This document shows positions 46,647-58,600 of a stretch of 64,000 nucleotides of DNA, piece by piece. The DNA is from Paraspadella gotoi (Eukaryota; Chaetognatha). Positions within the stretch are counted from its first letter, which is position 1. Each line of letters starts with the position of its first letter. The notes under the pieces are model-generated. The model saw only the letters and a list, made by a program, of their open reading frames with translations, was not told the origin of the DNA and made no database searches. The translations under genes and the position numbers were made by a program. The stretch spans positions 552,721-616,720 of the forward strand of contig CM119271.1 in assembly GCA_051294375.1 (NCBI GenBank), read 5' to 3'.

Positions 46647-49600
46647 TCAAGGATGTCGCTGAAATTGTGATCCGATGTTGATCTCACACCAAGAGACAAA
46701 ATAGCAGCTCAGGAGAAAGTTCACGACAAGGCTCACACCGTCCAAGGACCGCGCCATTTTCTGTGATTCGAAAGATAAAGTGTTAAATAGAAATTAAATC
46801 TAATAAAATACAGAAACATTCGATAGATGGATAGACAGAAAAATATGTAATAAGTAGAATAATTTTGTCATTGATTAACAATTAGATTCAGACGTGTTTG
46901 ACTAACCTGAACTAAAGTGACTTTATCTTCCTCTCTATTTTTATCATCAACTTTTTCCGTTTGAACGGCGCCATCGTGGTACGAGTCTGTAGGTTTTGTT
47001 GAACTCTTACAATCTGGAAAAAGGTTTAATGCATAATTATAAAAAGAAGAAATATCAAAATTATTGAATATACAGTTGTCCAGTTAAGTGATATATTTTT
47101 CTAGAATAAGTTAGTTTCAGTATTTTTATTTTTTCTGCAAATAATACAGTAATTGTGTCACAACCCGATATCTTTTTGCATTAATAAATCAGAGTCAAAA
47201 GCTTTAAAAAAAGTTTGAGCAAACAATGTCGGATCTGCCCACGATCATTAGCGGTAGGCAGCAGAACAGATAATTAATAAATGGGATGGGGCATCTCACT
47301 GTTGGCTTTGGTGGCTTCCGACCCTCAGTGACACTTCCAGTCACTGGCGCGGTTAACCTGGGACGGTTACGCTTTGACAACGCAGAGGGAAGTCGTTAGG
47401 ACTGTGAATATACAACGCCTGGGATAGTGTATTCTCCCTCTGAGCCAATAGTATTGTCTGAACGATGGTGGACGTGAGGCGGTGTGAATATACCACCACA
47501 GGCACAGGTGCTCATTTAGGAGTAAATAACTGACAACTTAGAAAATGGAAAAAAAAGAAAATTTATTTCCCCTCAAATAGTATCTGCACAGAAAAAGCTA
47601 TAACATAAATTATCTAATTCTAAACAAACATCATAAAATCCGGTTATTAAATCCTTAATTCCTAAAACCTGAAGACTCGACTCTAATAAGTTTGATTCCA
47701 GAGGAGCTTTGCGCTCGAGTTGTTGTTGAACTTTCGTTCGGGTCTGAGCCCTTACCTTTCTTAGCACCTAGAATATAGATTTTTTGGGAATAATAGGAAA
47801 AAAAAATATTCAGACTATGACAGAACGATAAGACAAATCTCGGGTTAATTCTTTTCAAATTTTCTTTCATTTTATATTTTTTGATAGTCAATTTAGGTTT
47901 AAGGTTAGATGATTGGGTTAGGTAAAAGCCTTTTACTAAAAGGGTTAGGAATCAATGATTAAGATTAGGGTTAAGGATTAAGTTAGAATTAAAGATTAGG
48001 GTTAGAGAATAAAAAGAAAATTTGGTAAAAGACTTGAGTTAAAATTAAATCCAGGAATCAAAGAAAAAAAACTGCCGAAAACTTCCTCGTCCCTCATCGA
48101 TCCTCAACTCACGACATCGTTTGAAGATCGATTTGACCGTCTTGTGCTCCATAGACATCACGAGGACGACTAGCGTTTCCATGAAGGCGAAGATTGTCTG
48201 ACCGAAAGTGAGGAGAGTGAATTGAGAAAAGTAGGAGATGTCACCGGGTTTCGTGTTGGGCAGAAGATCCTGGAGTAAGGTGAGGTAAGGTGGGATTTGG
48301 TCGGCAATGATAAGTTTAGCAACGGGATTTGAGATTGGAACCAAGCATTTGTAATTGCGTAATCACTAATCTCTGAACCAAGGAAATGTGCGGCCGCTTT
48401 CACTATTGACTATTGTTTGATCCGGGATTAGATCCAGGAACGTTAACGGTAGTGAGCTAACGTCTTTACTCAATGTGCCACCGAGTAGGTGGGTCTTGCG
48501 GTATAAACGTGGACTGTTGGTCTTTAGCTCAGCATCTAAATCTCGTTTCTGGACAATGTCCAGTTAAGACGTCACCCTGTTTGGGAATGGGATTTATGCT
48601 TGCAACCAACCTTTAAGGATTGCTAATACCTTTATTACAGTAATCTTAGCTTTTTTATAGAAGGTTTGCGGCTGTTGTTCTCACGTTTAAACCGCAGCTA
48701 GTGGCATTTTGAGTGAAGTCACCCGTGGACAAAGCTGGAAACTTACCTTGACTGCCAACATGGCGACGGACATGGTAAGGACCATGGTGATCGACGTCCC
48801 CACCCTTTCTCCGCTCTCCGGCGGCAGCATGAAGATAAGAACGGTGAGGAAAGAAAATGTGTAGATTGGATAAACGAGAGCAAGACGAATCGAATTTCCA
48901 TTGCGTCGCATAGACATCTCGAGGTAGGCGTACTCTTGCTTGAGAGAGAGAGAGAGAGAGAGAGAGANNNNNNNNNNNNNNNNNNNNNNNNNNNNNNNNN
49001 NNNNNNNNNNNNNNNNNNNNNNNNNNNNNNNNNNNNNNNNNNNNNNNNNNNNNNNNNNNNNNNNNNNNNNNNNNNNNNNNNNNNNNNNNNNNNNNNNNNN
49101 NNNNNNNNNNNNNNNNNNNNNNNNNNNNNNNNNNNNNNNNNNNNNNNNNNNNNNNNNNNNNNNNNNNNNNNNNNNNNNNNNNNNNNNNNNNNNNNNNNNN
49201 NNNNNNNNNNNNNNNNNNNNNNNNNNNNNNNNNNNNNNNNNNNNNNNNNNNNNNNNNNNNNNNNNNNNNNNNNNNNNNNNNNNNNNNNNNNNNNNNNNNN
49301 NNNNNNNNNNNNNNNNNNNNNNNNNNNNNNNNNNNNNNNNNNNNNNNNNNNNNNNNNNNNNNNNNNNNNNNNNNNNNNNNNNNNNNNNNNNNNNNNNNNN
49401 NNNNNNNNNNNNNNNNNNNNNNNNAGAGAGAGAGAGAGAGACTTCAAACAATAATTTAAAATTCTAAAATCAAAAATTTTACATATGTCTGATAAACCAT
49501 ACAACCATACAACCATTTAAAAAAAAATATAAAACCAGCTCAAACCAAACTTTCAACTAACGAGTCTCCCTTTCGACTCACCTCGTTCGCCGACTCTGTG

Positions 49601-51222
49601 CTCATTTTAATCCCGACTTGGACACTCTGAGCCAGATTTGGCTCCAAAGGCCAATCCACGCTCTCCGAGAAAAGCTCGTCGTCGTGGCGATAGGCCACAG
49701 TGACGTTGGCGATGTTCCTGAGAATCACAAGCGAATGTCACTGTGAGGGCGCGGGCTTACTAAGTATTTGCGCTATACCTAAAAATCTTTTTCAACAATA
49801 AAAAGTTCTTTTGCCATTTTTTGGTCAATTTTAACTTATACTTTTTTTTTCTTAACTCACCTAATATTAAGTGGCATTAGGGCGAGTTTGACCCTACAGG
49901 TCTGATAGTCCCGTGGAAAGAAGGTGGCGTTCATATCGCAAGAGGTCAAAGTTGTGGCTTCGATAAACATCGAGCTGTATCCGCTCGACCGGATAATGAC
50001 AGGGAATTCTGCCATCTTTTCCATCAAAGACTTTTGATGATCTTGGTCATCGAGCAGAATAAATTGCGGCCATCTTGATGGAGTTGGAGTTGGGATTTAA
50101 ATTGGGTTTGAAAAACCAATAATTGATGATAATTGTAATTGATATTTTCGAGCTTTTGCCAATTATACACTAACTTACTTTTCCTGCAGTAAAAAATAAT
50201 TTGACTGTTTAAGAGATCGATTAATTCATTGATTGATTGATTTTGAGAAACTGATTTGATAATTTAATTGACTAAATTTATTGATTTCTCAGTAACTGCG
50301 ATGGATTAATTTCATAGCTAATCTCGCTCACCTTGCGAACCGACTCGGAAAGAGCAATGTGTCATGATCATTAAACTCAGACGAGTTCCACATTAGAGTT
50401 TTGTCAAACCAGCGAAATCTGATTCTTAGCCGAGTGTCCAGAGTCTGAAATATTCAACAAATGTTGTGCCTGTGGTTAAATTAATAAATACATAAACTAT
50501 GCATAATTTTATGATGTAATCTTATGAGGTAAATAAGATCGACGGATTACGACGAGATTTTATGTCCAACATTTATATATGTAAGATTAAATATGGATTA
50601 TAGAGCATGAATACATAAATACATATATAAATAGAAAAACCGACCGAAAAATGATTCATACAAAATTTGTGGCGACGCTACGCGGCTAAAAAGTAAGGTT
50701 ATCTTTTCTCACCCCGGTGTCGGTGAGTTCGTTAATGGTGAGAAGAGTAAATTCGACTTGAATGTCCCAGGTGTAGCCGCCATCTTTGAAGGCGGTTTTG
50801 CCATCGTTGGCTCGACCCTCGACGATTGACATTAAGCACGCTTTGGTTTTTTCTGGCCAGGAATTGTATGAGAGAATGTGAATTCTCTCTCTCTCTCTCA
50901 CTCTGTGCGTCTGTCTCTCTCTCTCTTTCACTTTCTCTCTCTGTGTCTGTGTCTCTCTCTCTGTCTCTAGATCTCTCTCTCTCTCTCTCTCACTCTCTCT
51001 ATCTCTATCTCTCTCTCACAATATCCCTGTCCCCATCATATTACAAATATATTTAATCAAACCAATGATACCAATACAAAATTTAATATTTGTGTAAAAT
51101 ATATATGTAACATTTCATATTTTTTATCTTTAGTCTAATATATTTTCATATTTTATATTACCTTGGCAACAACACACTGAAGAAAATAGGGCGAAAAGAA
51201 TGTATAATATTACGAATAACAT
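46647..51222 (-). CDS. Cys-loop ligand-gated ion channel subunit
   Basis: Ten exons: 51162-51222, 50713-50852, 50332-50444, 49861-50073, 49582-49717, 48747-48938, 48113-48269, 47756-47767, 46907-47013, 46647-46760; every phase fits, giving 414 residues. Exon 1 is a signal peptide (MLFVILYILFALFSSVCCC). The extracellular domain holds a canonical 13-residue Cys loop (CDMNATFFPRDYQTC). M1 has YPIYTFSFLTVLIFMLPP. M2 begins SGERVG with Glu at -1', Leu at 9' and Asp at 20', and lacks the Pro insertion of anion channels, so a cation channel is predicted. M3 includes TFGQTIFAFMETLVVLVM, M4 VVNFLLSCYFVSWC. It acts at the plasma membrane as one of five subunits. It lacks the vicinal Cys pair of nicotinic alpha subunits. 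The intracellular loop is short (about 60 residues). The ligand cannot be predicted; the overall look is nicotinic-like but divergent. Confidence 0.88.
47213..47275 (+). mobile_element. Helentron/HINE-like 5' end fragment
   Basis: Only the 5' end (AAGTTTGAGCAAACAATGTC, GATCTGCCCACGATCATTA) is present, followed directly by R3. Confidence 0.6.
47284..47515. repeat. Dispersed repeat R3, copy 2 (inverted)
   Basis: This is the inverted counterpart of 35072-35310, starting GATGGGGCATCTCACTGTTG and ending near GGCGGTGTGAATATACCACC. Confidence 0.7.
48400..48640 (-). repeat. tRNA-derived SINE-like insert
   Basis: On the minus strand an A-box-like TGGCACATTGAGTAAAGACG (48461-48480) and a B-box-like GGATCTAATCCC (48423-48434) are spaced as in tRNA-derived SINEs. 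It lies in a receptor intron. Confidence 0.5.
48968..49424. other. Assembly gap, 457 N, within a receptor intron
   Basis: Both edges are (GA)n, so the gap is probably an unresolved GA microsatellite. The flanking exons join in phase without it, so no exon need be missing. Confidence 0.95.
50880..51020. repeat. CT microsatellite in receptor intron 1
   Basis: This compound (CT)n/(TG)n tract lies directly before the acceptor of the second receptor exon, where it may supply the polypyrimidine or purine-rich context. Confidence 0.8.
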
Positions 51223-51474
51223 TTTTTTTTCGTTCTTTGGTCAAGTATTATTTAATCAGAACTGGTTCGCTAATGCGGAGATCTCTTCGAAGTTAAATCA
51301 TTTTCATGAGATCCAGAGTTAAACCGCGAATCCCACAAAAGGTAAGGCAAAGTAAGTTCGGACCAAGCGGTCGCATGTTTAGACGTCCGTTCCAGAATTC
51401 TCTCTCCATTTTTCAGATGAGAATAAAACTTGACTTGATTCTCGTCTCAAAACACGAAATCAGATTCAAGGTCT

Positions 51475-51517
<43 letters not shown>

Positions 51518-52549
51518 TGTCATCGGTGTCGTTTTAGTCGCGCGAAAATAAATTATTGTTTTCGACTTTTATCTTAAAATATTCCCATTCGTGTATTTGA
51601 TGTCATCATCTTTTTCGTAAATGTTGTCGCCCTTTCTTTTCCAAAGCGTTGTCACTCACGACTCTTTCAAGCCAATGTCATTATTGATAAAAATCTAATA
51701 AAGATATTTCCAAAAATCCCCCGCGATTTTTCTTTCGTGAAAATATAAAAAGGAAAGTGTGAAAGTCCCGATCACGATTCTTGTTAAATTCTGGTTCACG
51801 TCGTAGATAAGATTTTATCTTGCGGCAGAATTGATTGCAGCCTTTGGAAACGAAATATCCACAAAAGCTACAGGGAAATTTAATGAGTAATTAAGGAATG
51901 AATTAATTAATGATTGAATGAATGAATTAATTAATAATTGGCTCTTCATCTTATTTTCTCGGTAATGCTTGGTAATAAATGCGCTATTTTCAGACGTTAT
52001 ATTCTAAACTTTACCAAGTAACAAAGCAATCAATAGTTAAATTTTGAAAAGTAATTTAACTTGATTAAACTCCGGCGTGAAATCTTCTTAGGTCCAATAA
52101 TTTTTTAATACATATTTAGCTAACATGAGGTACATAATTTAGCCACACTGTGCAACAATAGAACAGATATGACTGATGATTAAAAGCATATCGAATTATT
52201 TATTCAAAATTAGAATAAAAATATTTCTGCGCACAGTTGTTTAAAGCAAAATTAACTAAAAATAATTTTAAAAAAAATTCCTCTCGACTTATAATCTAGT
52301 CATCCAAGCAAATAAAGTACCAAACAAAGTCCATGTTGTTATTTAAAATAAATTAAAAACAGTATAGTTTGTCAAAATTAATTTTAAACACATTTAAGGA
52401 AATAAAAACAAATAGGCTTAAGCATAACGGCAGCCTCAGCCTACGCCCTACAGCATAAGCAAAAACCACGCAACTACAGCATCAGCTAAGAACCACGCAA
52501 CTCCAGCATCAGCAAAAATCGGGCGGCGAGAGAATCAAACCAAAAAACA
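51223..52549. other. Spacer upstream of the receptor gene
   Basis: This holds the receptor promoter region and the 3' flank of the secreted-protein gene. A (GTC)n run of about 17 copies lies at 51475-51525. No exon is seen. Confidence 0.5.
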
Positions 52550-55500
52550 TCAGTCATCGTAAAACTCGTGCAATTCTCCGGACCAATCATGTTCGCGTTT
52601 CGATCTCAACGACGACGACGACGACGCCGGTTCCTCCTGGCGAAAGAGCGACGCCGGAAGACGCCGGAAATAATCGGCTCCGGCTTGGGACCCGAGCGTC
52701 CAACCTTGGAAGGCGCCATGTGTGGCGCAGTTGAGGGAAGAAACGACGCAGAACCCGGAAGAATCTACAGGGGGGGTAGAGAACGAGGAAAAATTGGAAA
52801 AGTTTATAGATGAAATTTTTGAACCATCATTAGTACGATTGATGCTGTATCAGGGCTATCAGTTGGTCCCTACGATTGATGCTGTATCAGGGCTATCAGT
52901 TGGTCCCTACGATTGATGCTGTATCAGGGCTTGCCTAGATTAAACATTAAAGAGAGCAAAAAGAGCCTCCTCTTCCTCTTCCTCTTCCTCTTTGCCTCTT
53001 TTCTCATTCGATCTCCAGAAGCGCGTGATTCAGAAGCCGAAACCTTTTTCCGTAACACTTTTATCTACCTAATCTTACCGGACTAACAAACAGTCAGACA
53101 AACCGACAGGGTTATGGGTTATGGGTTAGTGTTGAATATTACGGTTAAAATTAAATTCAGACTTTAAGAAACAAAAAGGGACGCTTTTTGAAAATAGAGC
53201 CACAAAACCTTTGGGGACGACGAAGCGCCGAACGTCAAAGTGATCGAGGATAGGCGCCGGACAGACGGTGTCCGGACGAAGGCGTCGCGCCGGGAGACAG
53301 GATCGGCAGAGTCGTCGGAATTCTGCCGGAAACGAGGCCAACAGCGACGAGAGGAAAGTTCTGTTGATAGAAAATGACGGAAAGTTGTGATTCGCTTTTT
53401 TTTTTTTCCATGAATGTTCGAATCACAAATAAAATTAAATACATAAATTTAAATACATTTACTAACAAAACAAAAACGAACACAGATCTCTTCTTTACTG
53501 AGCAGTGAGCATCAGTGAGCACCCAGAAACCACCAACTTGGCTTCCTCTCGCCCTATCCGATTACACTATGGTGGACTAAAACCCACCAACCGTTCATCA
53601 GCGGCCATAGGTGCCGGAGGCAAGTCATTCGCCTCCCACCCAAAGGTCCGGGTTCTAGCCCGGTGGTCGTCTGGCAGTTAAGAGGGACGGGGCGCTTAAC
53701 CCGCCTGTAACATGGTGTTACAGCCTGATCCGAAGCTCAGGGACTGCTTATATTGAACGGTTCTATCACTAACTCATACACAATAATTACTGTCTCTAAC
53801 CACTAATTTTTTGTATTGGTTGTAAAAATATTATACCACTTCATTGATAGGAAAGCCAAGCACTCGGGGAGTTAATAAAATACTTAGACTGTGAGAGAGT
53901 TTTGATCGATGTGAAAGCTCGCCTTGCTGTGTTTTTAGTATCAGGTGTCAGAGGTGGACGTCTTAACTCACGATAGCCCGTTCAAATTCAGAGGGCAAGA
54001 CAACTTCCCGTTGGTTTTACCAATTTCCTTCCGTTTCCTCCCAACCGCCCAAAAACCTGTGACACTCTTCCTCGAAGTCTTTCCTCAACCGACAACTCCA
54101 CAACCAATCGCGTCGCCAATCCGAGAAGGGATCCTTGACATCCTTCACACTGGGGAAGTCGTCGTCGTCTGCGTCGCGGACGAGCGAGTTGAGGCGGAGG
54201 AAACGGTGGAGTCGATGCCACTCGACGGCGACGCGCGGATCGAGGACGGCGGCGTCGAAGATGGTGGAAGGCGTTGGAGGAGGAAGTTGACGAGAAAGTT
54301 GAGCAGGATGATCTGGTGATGATTGGGTTGTCGTGTTAGTTGATTGATTGATTGATCGTTTCGTAGATTGGTTGATGGTCGGCGTAGAAAAGTCTTCGGA
54401 TGAAGTTTTCGAGGAATAGAGAGTAGATTGCGTGGCGTTGAGTGGGGAAATTTCTTTTAGAGAGTGTTTGAGAGAGTTATTTTGAGAGTGTTTTAGCGAG
54501 AGATTCGGCGAGTATTTGACAGAGAGATTCGGCGAGTGTTTGAGAGATTGTTCTTTAGACAATAGAGGAGAATGTTCCGAAGACATCGTTTCACGAGCTC
54601 GTTTCAAGGATGAGCGCTCGAGAGAGGTTTGATGAGGACGAAAGGTTTTTCGTCGTGGTTGTGACGATTTCCGCAGATTTGGCAGCAACAGCGGTGAAGG
54701 TGGCCGCAAATGCTCTTGTGATTTTTGCGAAAGAAAATTCTCTTTTCTTTTATGTAGACGAGATATTTGATTCGATAGTAGAGACTACAAGAGAAAATGA
54801 AATTCTAAAAATAAAGCTAAAACCCAAAAGTGTTGAAAATTGAAAACGATGAAATGTGACCCAAGGCTTGAAAGCGATCGTCGACTCACCTCTTCGATCT
54901 TTCGTCTTGGAATCCCTGTTTCCTGCTCTATTCTTCGAAATTCCTCGAGGCGCTGGACCGGGGACCGATTGGCAATCGGCTTTTGGCTGACTTCATTTGC
55001 CCTTTTTAGAAAATTCGCTTTGTGAACGTTGGTCAATTCATCCTTTGACTGTTCATCACTCAATTGGTGATCAATAATCTTTTCTACTTCTTTCGTTTCA
55101 TCTTTGACTCGTTGCTTTGACTCGCCCAACAGTTCATCGCTTAATTGTTGATCGCTCAACTGTTGATCTTCCAACATTGGTTCGCTCAAGTTTTCATCCT
55201 TTATTTTTCCGTCTTCTGAGAATGGATCGCTCAACTGTTGATCGCTCAACTTTAGATCGCTCAACTGTACGTTGCTGAGCGCCTGAACGTCCGGCTCTGG
55301 ATTCGGAATGACTTGAATTTCCGGCTCCAAACGAAGAACGAGTCTCGACTGAAATTAATTAATTAAAACAAAGTAATTAAAATTTATTAACAAATCAGAT
55401 AAATGGTTGAAATATCGAAGTACTGAATATTATAATTATTTACATCAATTCTAACTTTTTAAACAGCTAATTTGGTTAGTATGGTTGCAAATACGTTTTA

Positions 55501-55632
55501 GTTGAAACTGAAAGAAACGTAAATTTATGATTGTTATTGATTTGTCGTTACCTCAGCCGACGACATAAGGTAGAAAAAGAGAAAGACATGGCACGAGAAT
55601 GCCGATGATGACGACGACCAAGTCCGCAACAT
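52550..55632 (-). CDS. Unrecognised secreted protein with coding repeats
   Basis: Five exons (55552-55632, 54890-55348, 54057-54784, 53209-53360, 52550-52764) join in phase, giving 544 residues. Residues 1-26 look like a signal peptide (hydrophobic CHVFLFFYLM then SSAES). Exon 2 encodes an acidic region with repeated QLSD tetrapeptides (DQQLSDQQLSD and relatives) and ends LEEFRRIEQETGIPRRKIEE. Exon 3 encodes Ser/Lys/His-rich 8-9-residue repeats (SLKHSPNLS, KYSPNLSLKH), a Ser/Thr-rich stretch and then a folded-looking segment with WHRLHRFLRLNSLV and WSCRLRKDFEEECH. Exons 4-5 add LCRSC, VCPAPILDHFDVRRFVVPK, NCATHGAFQGWTLGSQAGAD and a Ser5 run, ending LHEFYDD. About seven cysteines in the last 220 residues suggest disulfides in an extracellular domain. 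I do not recognise the family. Exon borders are inferred from phase and splice sites only. Confidence 0.6.
52842..52935. repeat. 37-bp tandem repeat, about 2.5 copies
   Basis: Copies of GATTGATGCTGTATCAGGGC TATCAGTTGGTCCCTAC lie in the last intron of the secreted-protein gene. Confidence 0.85.
53568..53760 (+). repeat. SINE/foldback relative with TPsiC-like arm
   Basis: This is related to the foldback element at 17387-17653 but lacks its right arm. It contains CCGGGTTCTAGCCCGG, a good TPsiC-arm shape with B-box-like GGTTCTAGCCC, and ends GCCTGATCCGAAGCTCAGGG. A short inverted piece of its tail lies near 57145-57190. Confidence 0.6.
53805..53910. repeat. Dispersed repeat R2, partial copy
   Basis: It shares the TATTGGTTGTAAAAATATTA and CATTGATAGGAAAGCCA landmarks with other R2 copies. 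Confidence 0.45.
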
Positions 55633-58600
55633 GGTAATAGAATTCTGCATTTCTCAACCTATGATTGAAAAGAGAATGATAGCTTTAAAGTTCGTAACGT
55701 TTATTTATGTACTTTTTTTTGTAGTTTGACTAAAAAGGTAAATGAAAATATTTTTTTCCCAAGGAAATCTGTTTTTAAGTTGTTTGATGCAAGCAACTTT
55801 AATTGAAGCGTTGCAGTCTCACTATAATCTCGGTTAGTTAACTTTTAAATCAAAAAGCTATATTAAAAAAGAAAAAAAGAAATGTCATTTTTAAAAAAAA
55901 TTGAAACTGGAGACTAGTGAAAAAGAACAAGATTAGCATACAGCAAGATATCAGAAAATTCTAATAAAATGGGCTAAACGGTTTACAAATACTTTATATA
56001 AATTTATGTAGTTTTGTTTTGCGTTTTGCGTGTTGCCGAAAAAATAGTTTAAAAAAAGATAGCAAACTAACCAAAAAAAATAATGTTATCGATTTGCAAA
56101 TAAGTATAGTCCGATCATGTAAACAATCATAGTGATAACAAGCATTTTTGATTTTAAATAAAACAAAAAATAAAAACATAAAAAGTTCACGATAACTTCG
56201 AAGTGTATTTTAATTTCAGGTCCTTTGAAGGTTGGACGATCCGCGTCCGAAGGCCCGTTTTGAGTCGGGAGATGATGGTCAGCGATAACCGATCCAACAT
56301 GTGGTCAAAACTGGTCATTCCTCGCTCTCCCCTTTTTCATTTTTCGATCTTTTTTTCTTTATTTATTTTTGACTTCACCGAATTATTTTCCCTTTTTGTT
56401 ATCCGTTCATTAAACACTTTCTTTCTTTCATTATTTGCCTGACCAAATTTGCATACCAAATTACTACTCAATTAACCTAAGCCTTCTATATTTAGATTCT
56501 GAGTTTTACATTTTTTATTCTACTTTCACTGTTTTATTCATTATTATTTGGGTTTTTTTATTTTATGTTATTAACCGGTTTATGAAATCCGTACTACCAA
56601 TATCCAAACTATCTATTCATTACATAACTATTTAAACGCTCTTTTAACTCATGGATGAATCATTTTTAAGATGGTTGAGTCTTAAATCATAACTGCATCT
56701 CAATAAACGCTTTTTGCCTCTTCAATCATCGCACGTAACTTTCGCCTTTAGTTTAGGAATAAAGTTCGTCATTGAATCGAAACCAATGAACGCATTAGTC
56801 GTAGGCGCCAAGCGTTGTCGTAGTTGTTCGTCAGTTCACAGTTAAATGTACGTACATAATAAGGATTTTTTAACTTGCATATTGGTAAAACCAATATAAA
56901 TTTATCCATTCATTTAAAAAATAAGCGATCTTGCCCCTGGCTGTTGAGATTTAACTTAAATTTTAAGACCTCCAACACTCTCATAAAATAATGACATAGC
57001 AGGTCCCCGCAAGCTTTCAATCCTATTTATAAGTCATTATATATATTACTCCCTCTGTAAAACAGACATCGCATCATTTAAACCTGCATCTTAAGTCCGA
57101 GTTTCCAACCTAGTACCTGAATAGACAGTAATTATTGCTATGAGTTAATGAGCTTCGGATGAGGCTGTAACACCGTGTTACAGGCGAGAATTTTGGCCTC
57201 TTGACGAACGAGGCTTTACTGCGGGAAGGACAGTTGTCTGGGAAATTTGAAAAGGGGAAACGAAAATGTGAGGGTCTATCGGTTCAGAGAGGCCGACGCT
57301 TGTTGGTTCGTTGATCTCCGTCGGCATTGAACACTCAATTCCTTATTTTTTTCTGCTGACAATGATCACAATTTTAATTTGGATACGAGATAGATGCGAT
57401 GTTCAATTTCTACGCATTTTTATGTCCTTTCGACAGAACCTCCGCGTTCGTCCGTCAAACTATCCGTTCCGAGACGGTCCGTCCATGCGTACGACCTGGA
57501 TTTCCCGACCTCGTAGCCTTCAACTTCGATTAATGTTTTGTGGACAAAAACAACAACGACGATGAAGCCTATGCGACGACGACAACTAAGAAATTACGGC
57601 GGGAACGTATTTAAGTCTTTACCCTTGAATTTCGGTCTTTTTTTTTTCTTTTTTTTTTTGTTGGCCATCATTACACTCTCTCACGCCTTATTCATTTGCT
57701 TGCTAATCAGATTCCTATTGATTTCTATAGAGATTTGCTATTTTGTTTGCACCCACCTATTTTTCACTTGCATCACATTACACAAGATAGCACATTTACA
57801 TATTTTCAACATATTTTTCTAGAGGGCACTATAAACAAGGGGATTTTTTTTAGGACAAAAGAACACCACATTCAAATTAAGTTTTTTTTTATTTTAAGCT
57901 TTATTTACTAGAGGGCTCCTCAAACAAAAGAGCATTTAGTAAGACATTTTTGATTAGGTTTTCAAAATATTTACCAGATGTCTTATTCTTAACAAAGGAA
58001 CATGCATAATAAATTTGATTTTCATCTACTAGATCTTCCTTTGCACCTGCTTTTACACAAAATAGCAATTTCTTTTTAAATTTTTATCATTCAAAATAAT
58101 TTTAAAAATTCTTAATTAACATCATTTTTTAAACAGAAAATCTATATAATTAAATATTGTATCCTATATTTGTCATCTTAATTTTTTTTCTTAACTATAT
58201 TTTTTGAAAAATGATGAAAATTAAAAAAATAATGCAAATTGAAAAAATGATGCCAGTTTAAAAAATGATGCAAATTAAAAAATAATGAAAGTTGAAAAAA
58301 TGATGCAAGTTATAAAAATGATGCAAGTTGAAAAAATGATGCCATTTTAAAAAATGATGCAAATTTAAAAAATGATTCAAATAAAAATAAAATGATGCAA
58401 ATTGAATAAATGATACAAATTGAAAAAATGAGTTAAAAAAATGAAGAAGTTAAAAAATGATACAAGTTAAAAAATGATATATGTGATGATGATGATGATG
58501 ATGAAAGTTAAAAAGAATAGGAATTTTAAAAAATTATGCCAGTTAAAAAAATATTATTTGTGCCTCAGTAACAGTTCAGTTTAAGCCCTTGAAAGCGATT

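Noticed and set aside
48687-49516. Long open frames of 170-257 codons on both strands
   Set aside because: Most of each frame is the 457-N gap and GA repeat; only the 48747-48938 exon is real.
56203-56340. Possible small gene on either strand after a TTTTAATTTCAG acceptor-like site
   Set aside because: Only about 44 codons on minus and a low-complexity tail on plus; no second exon fits.
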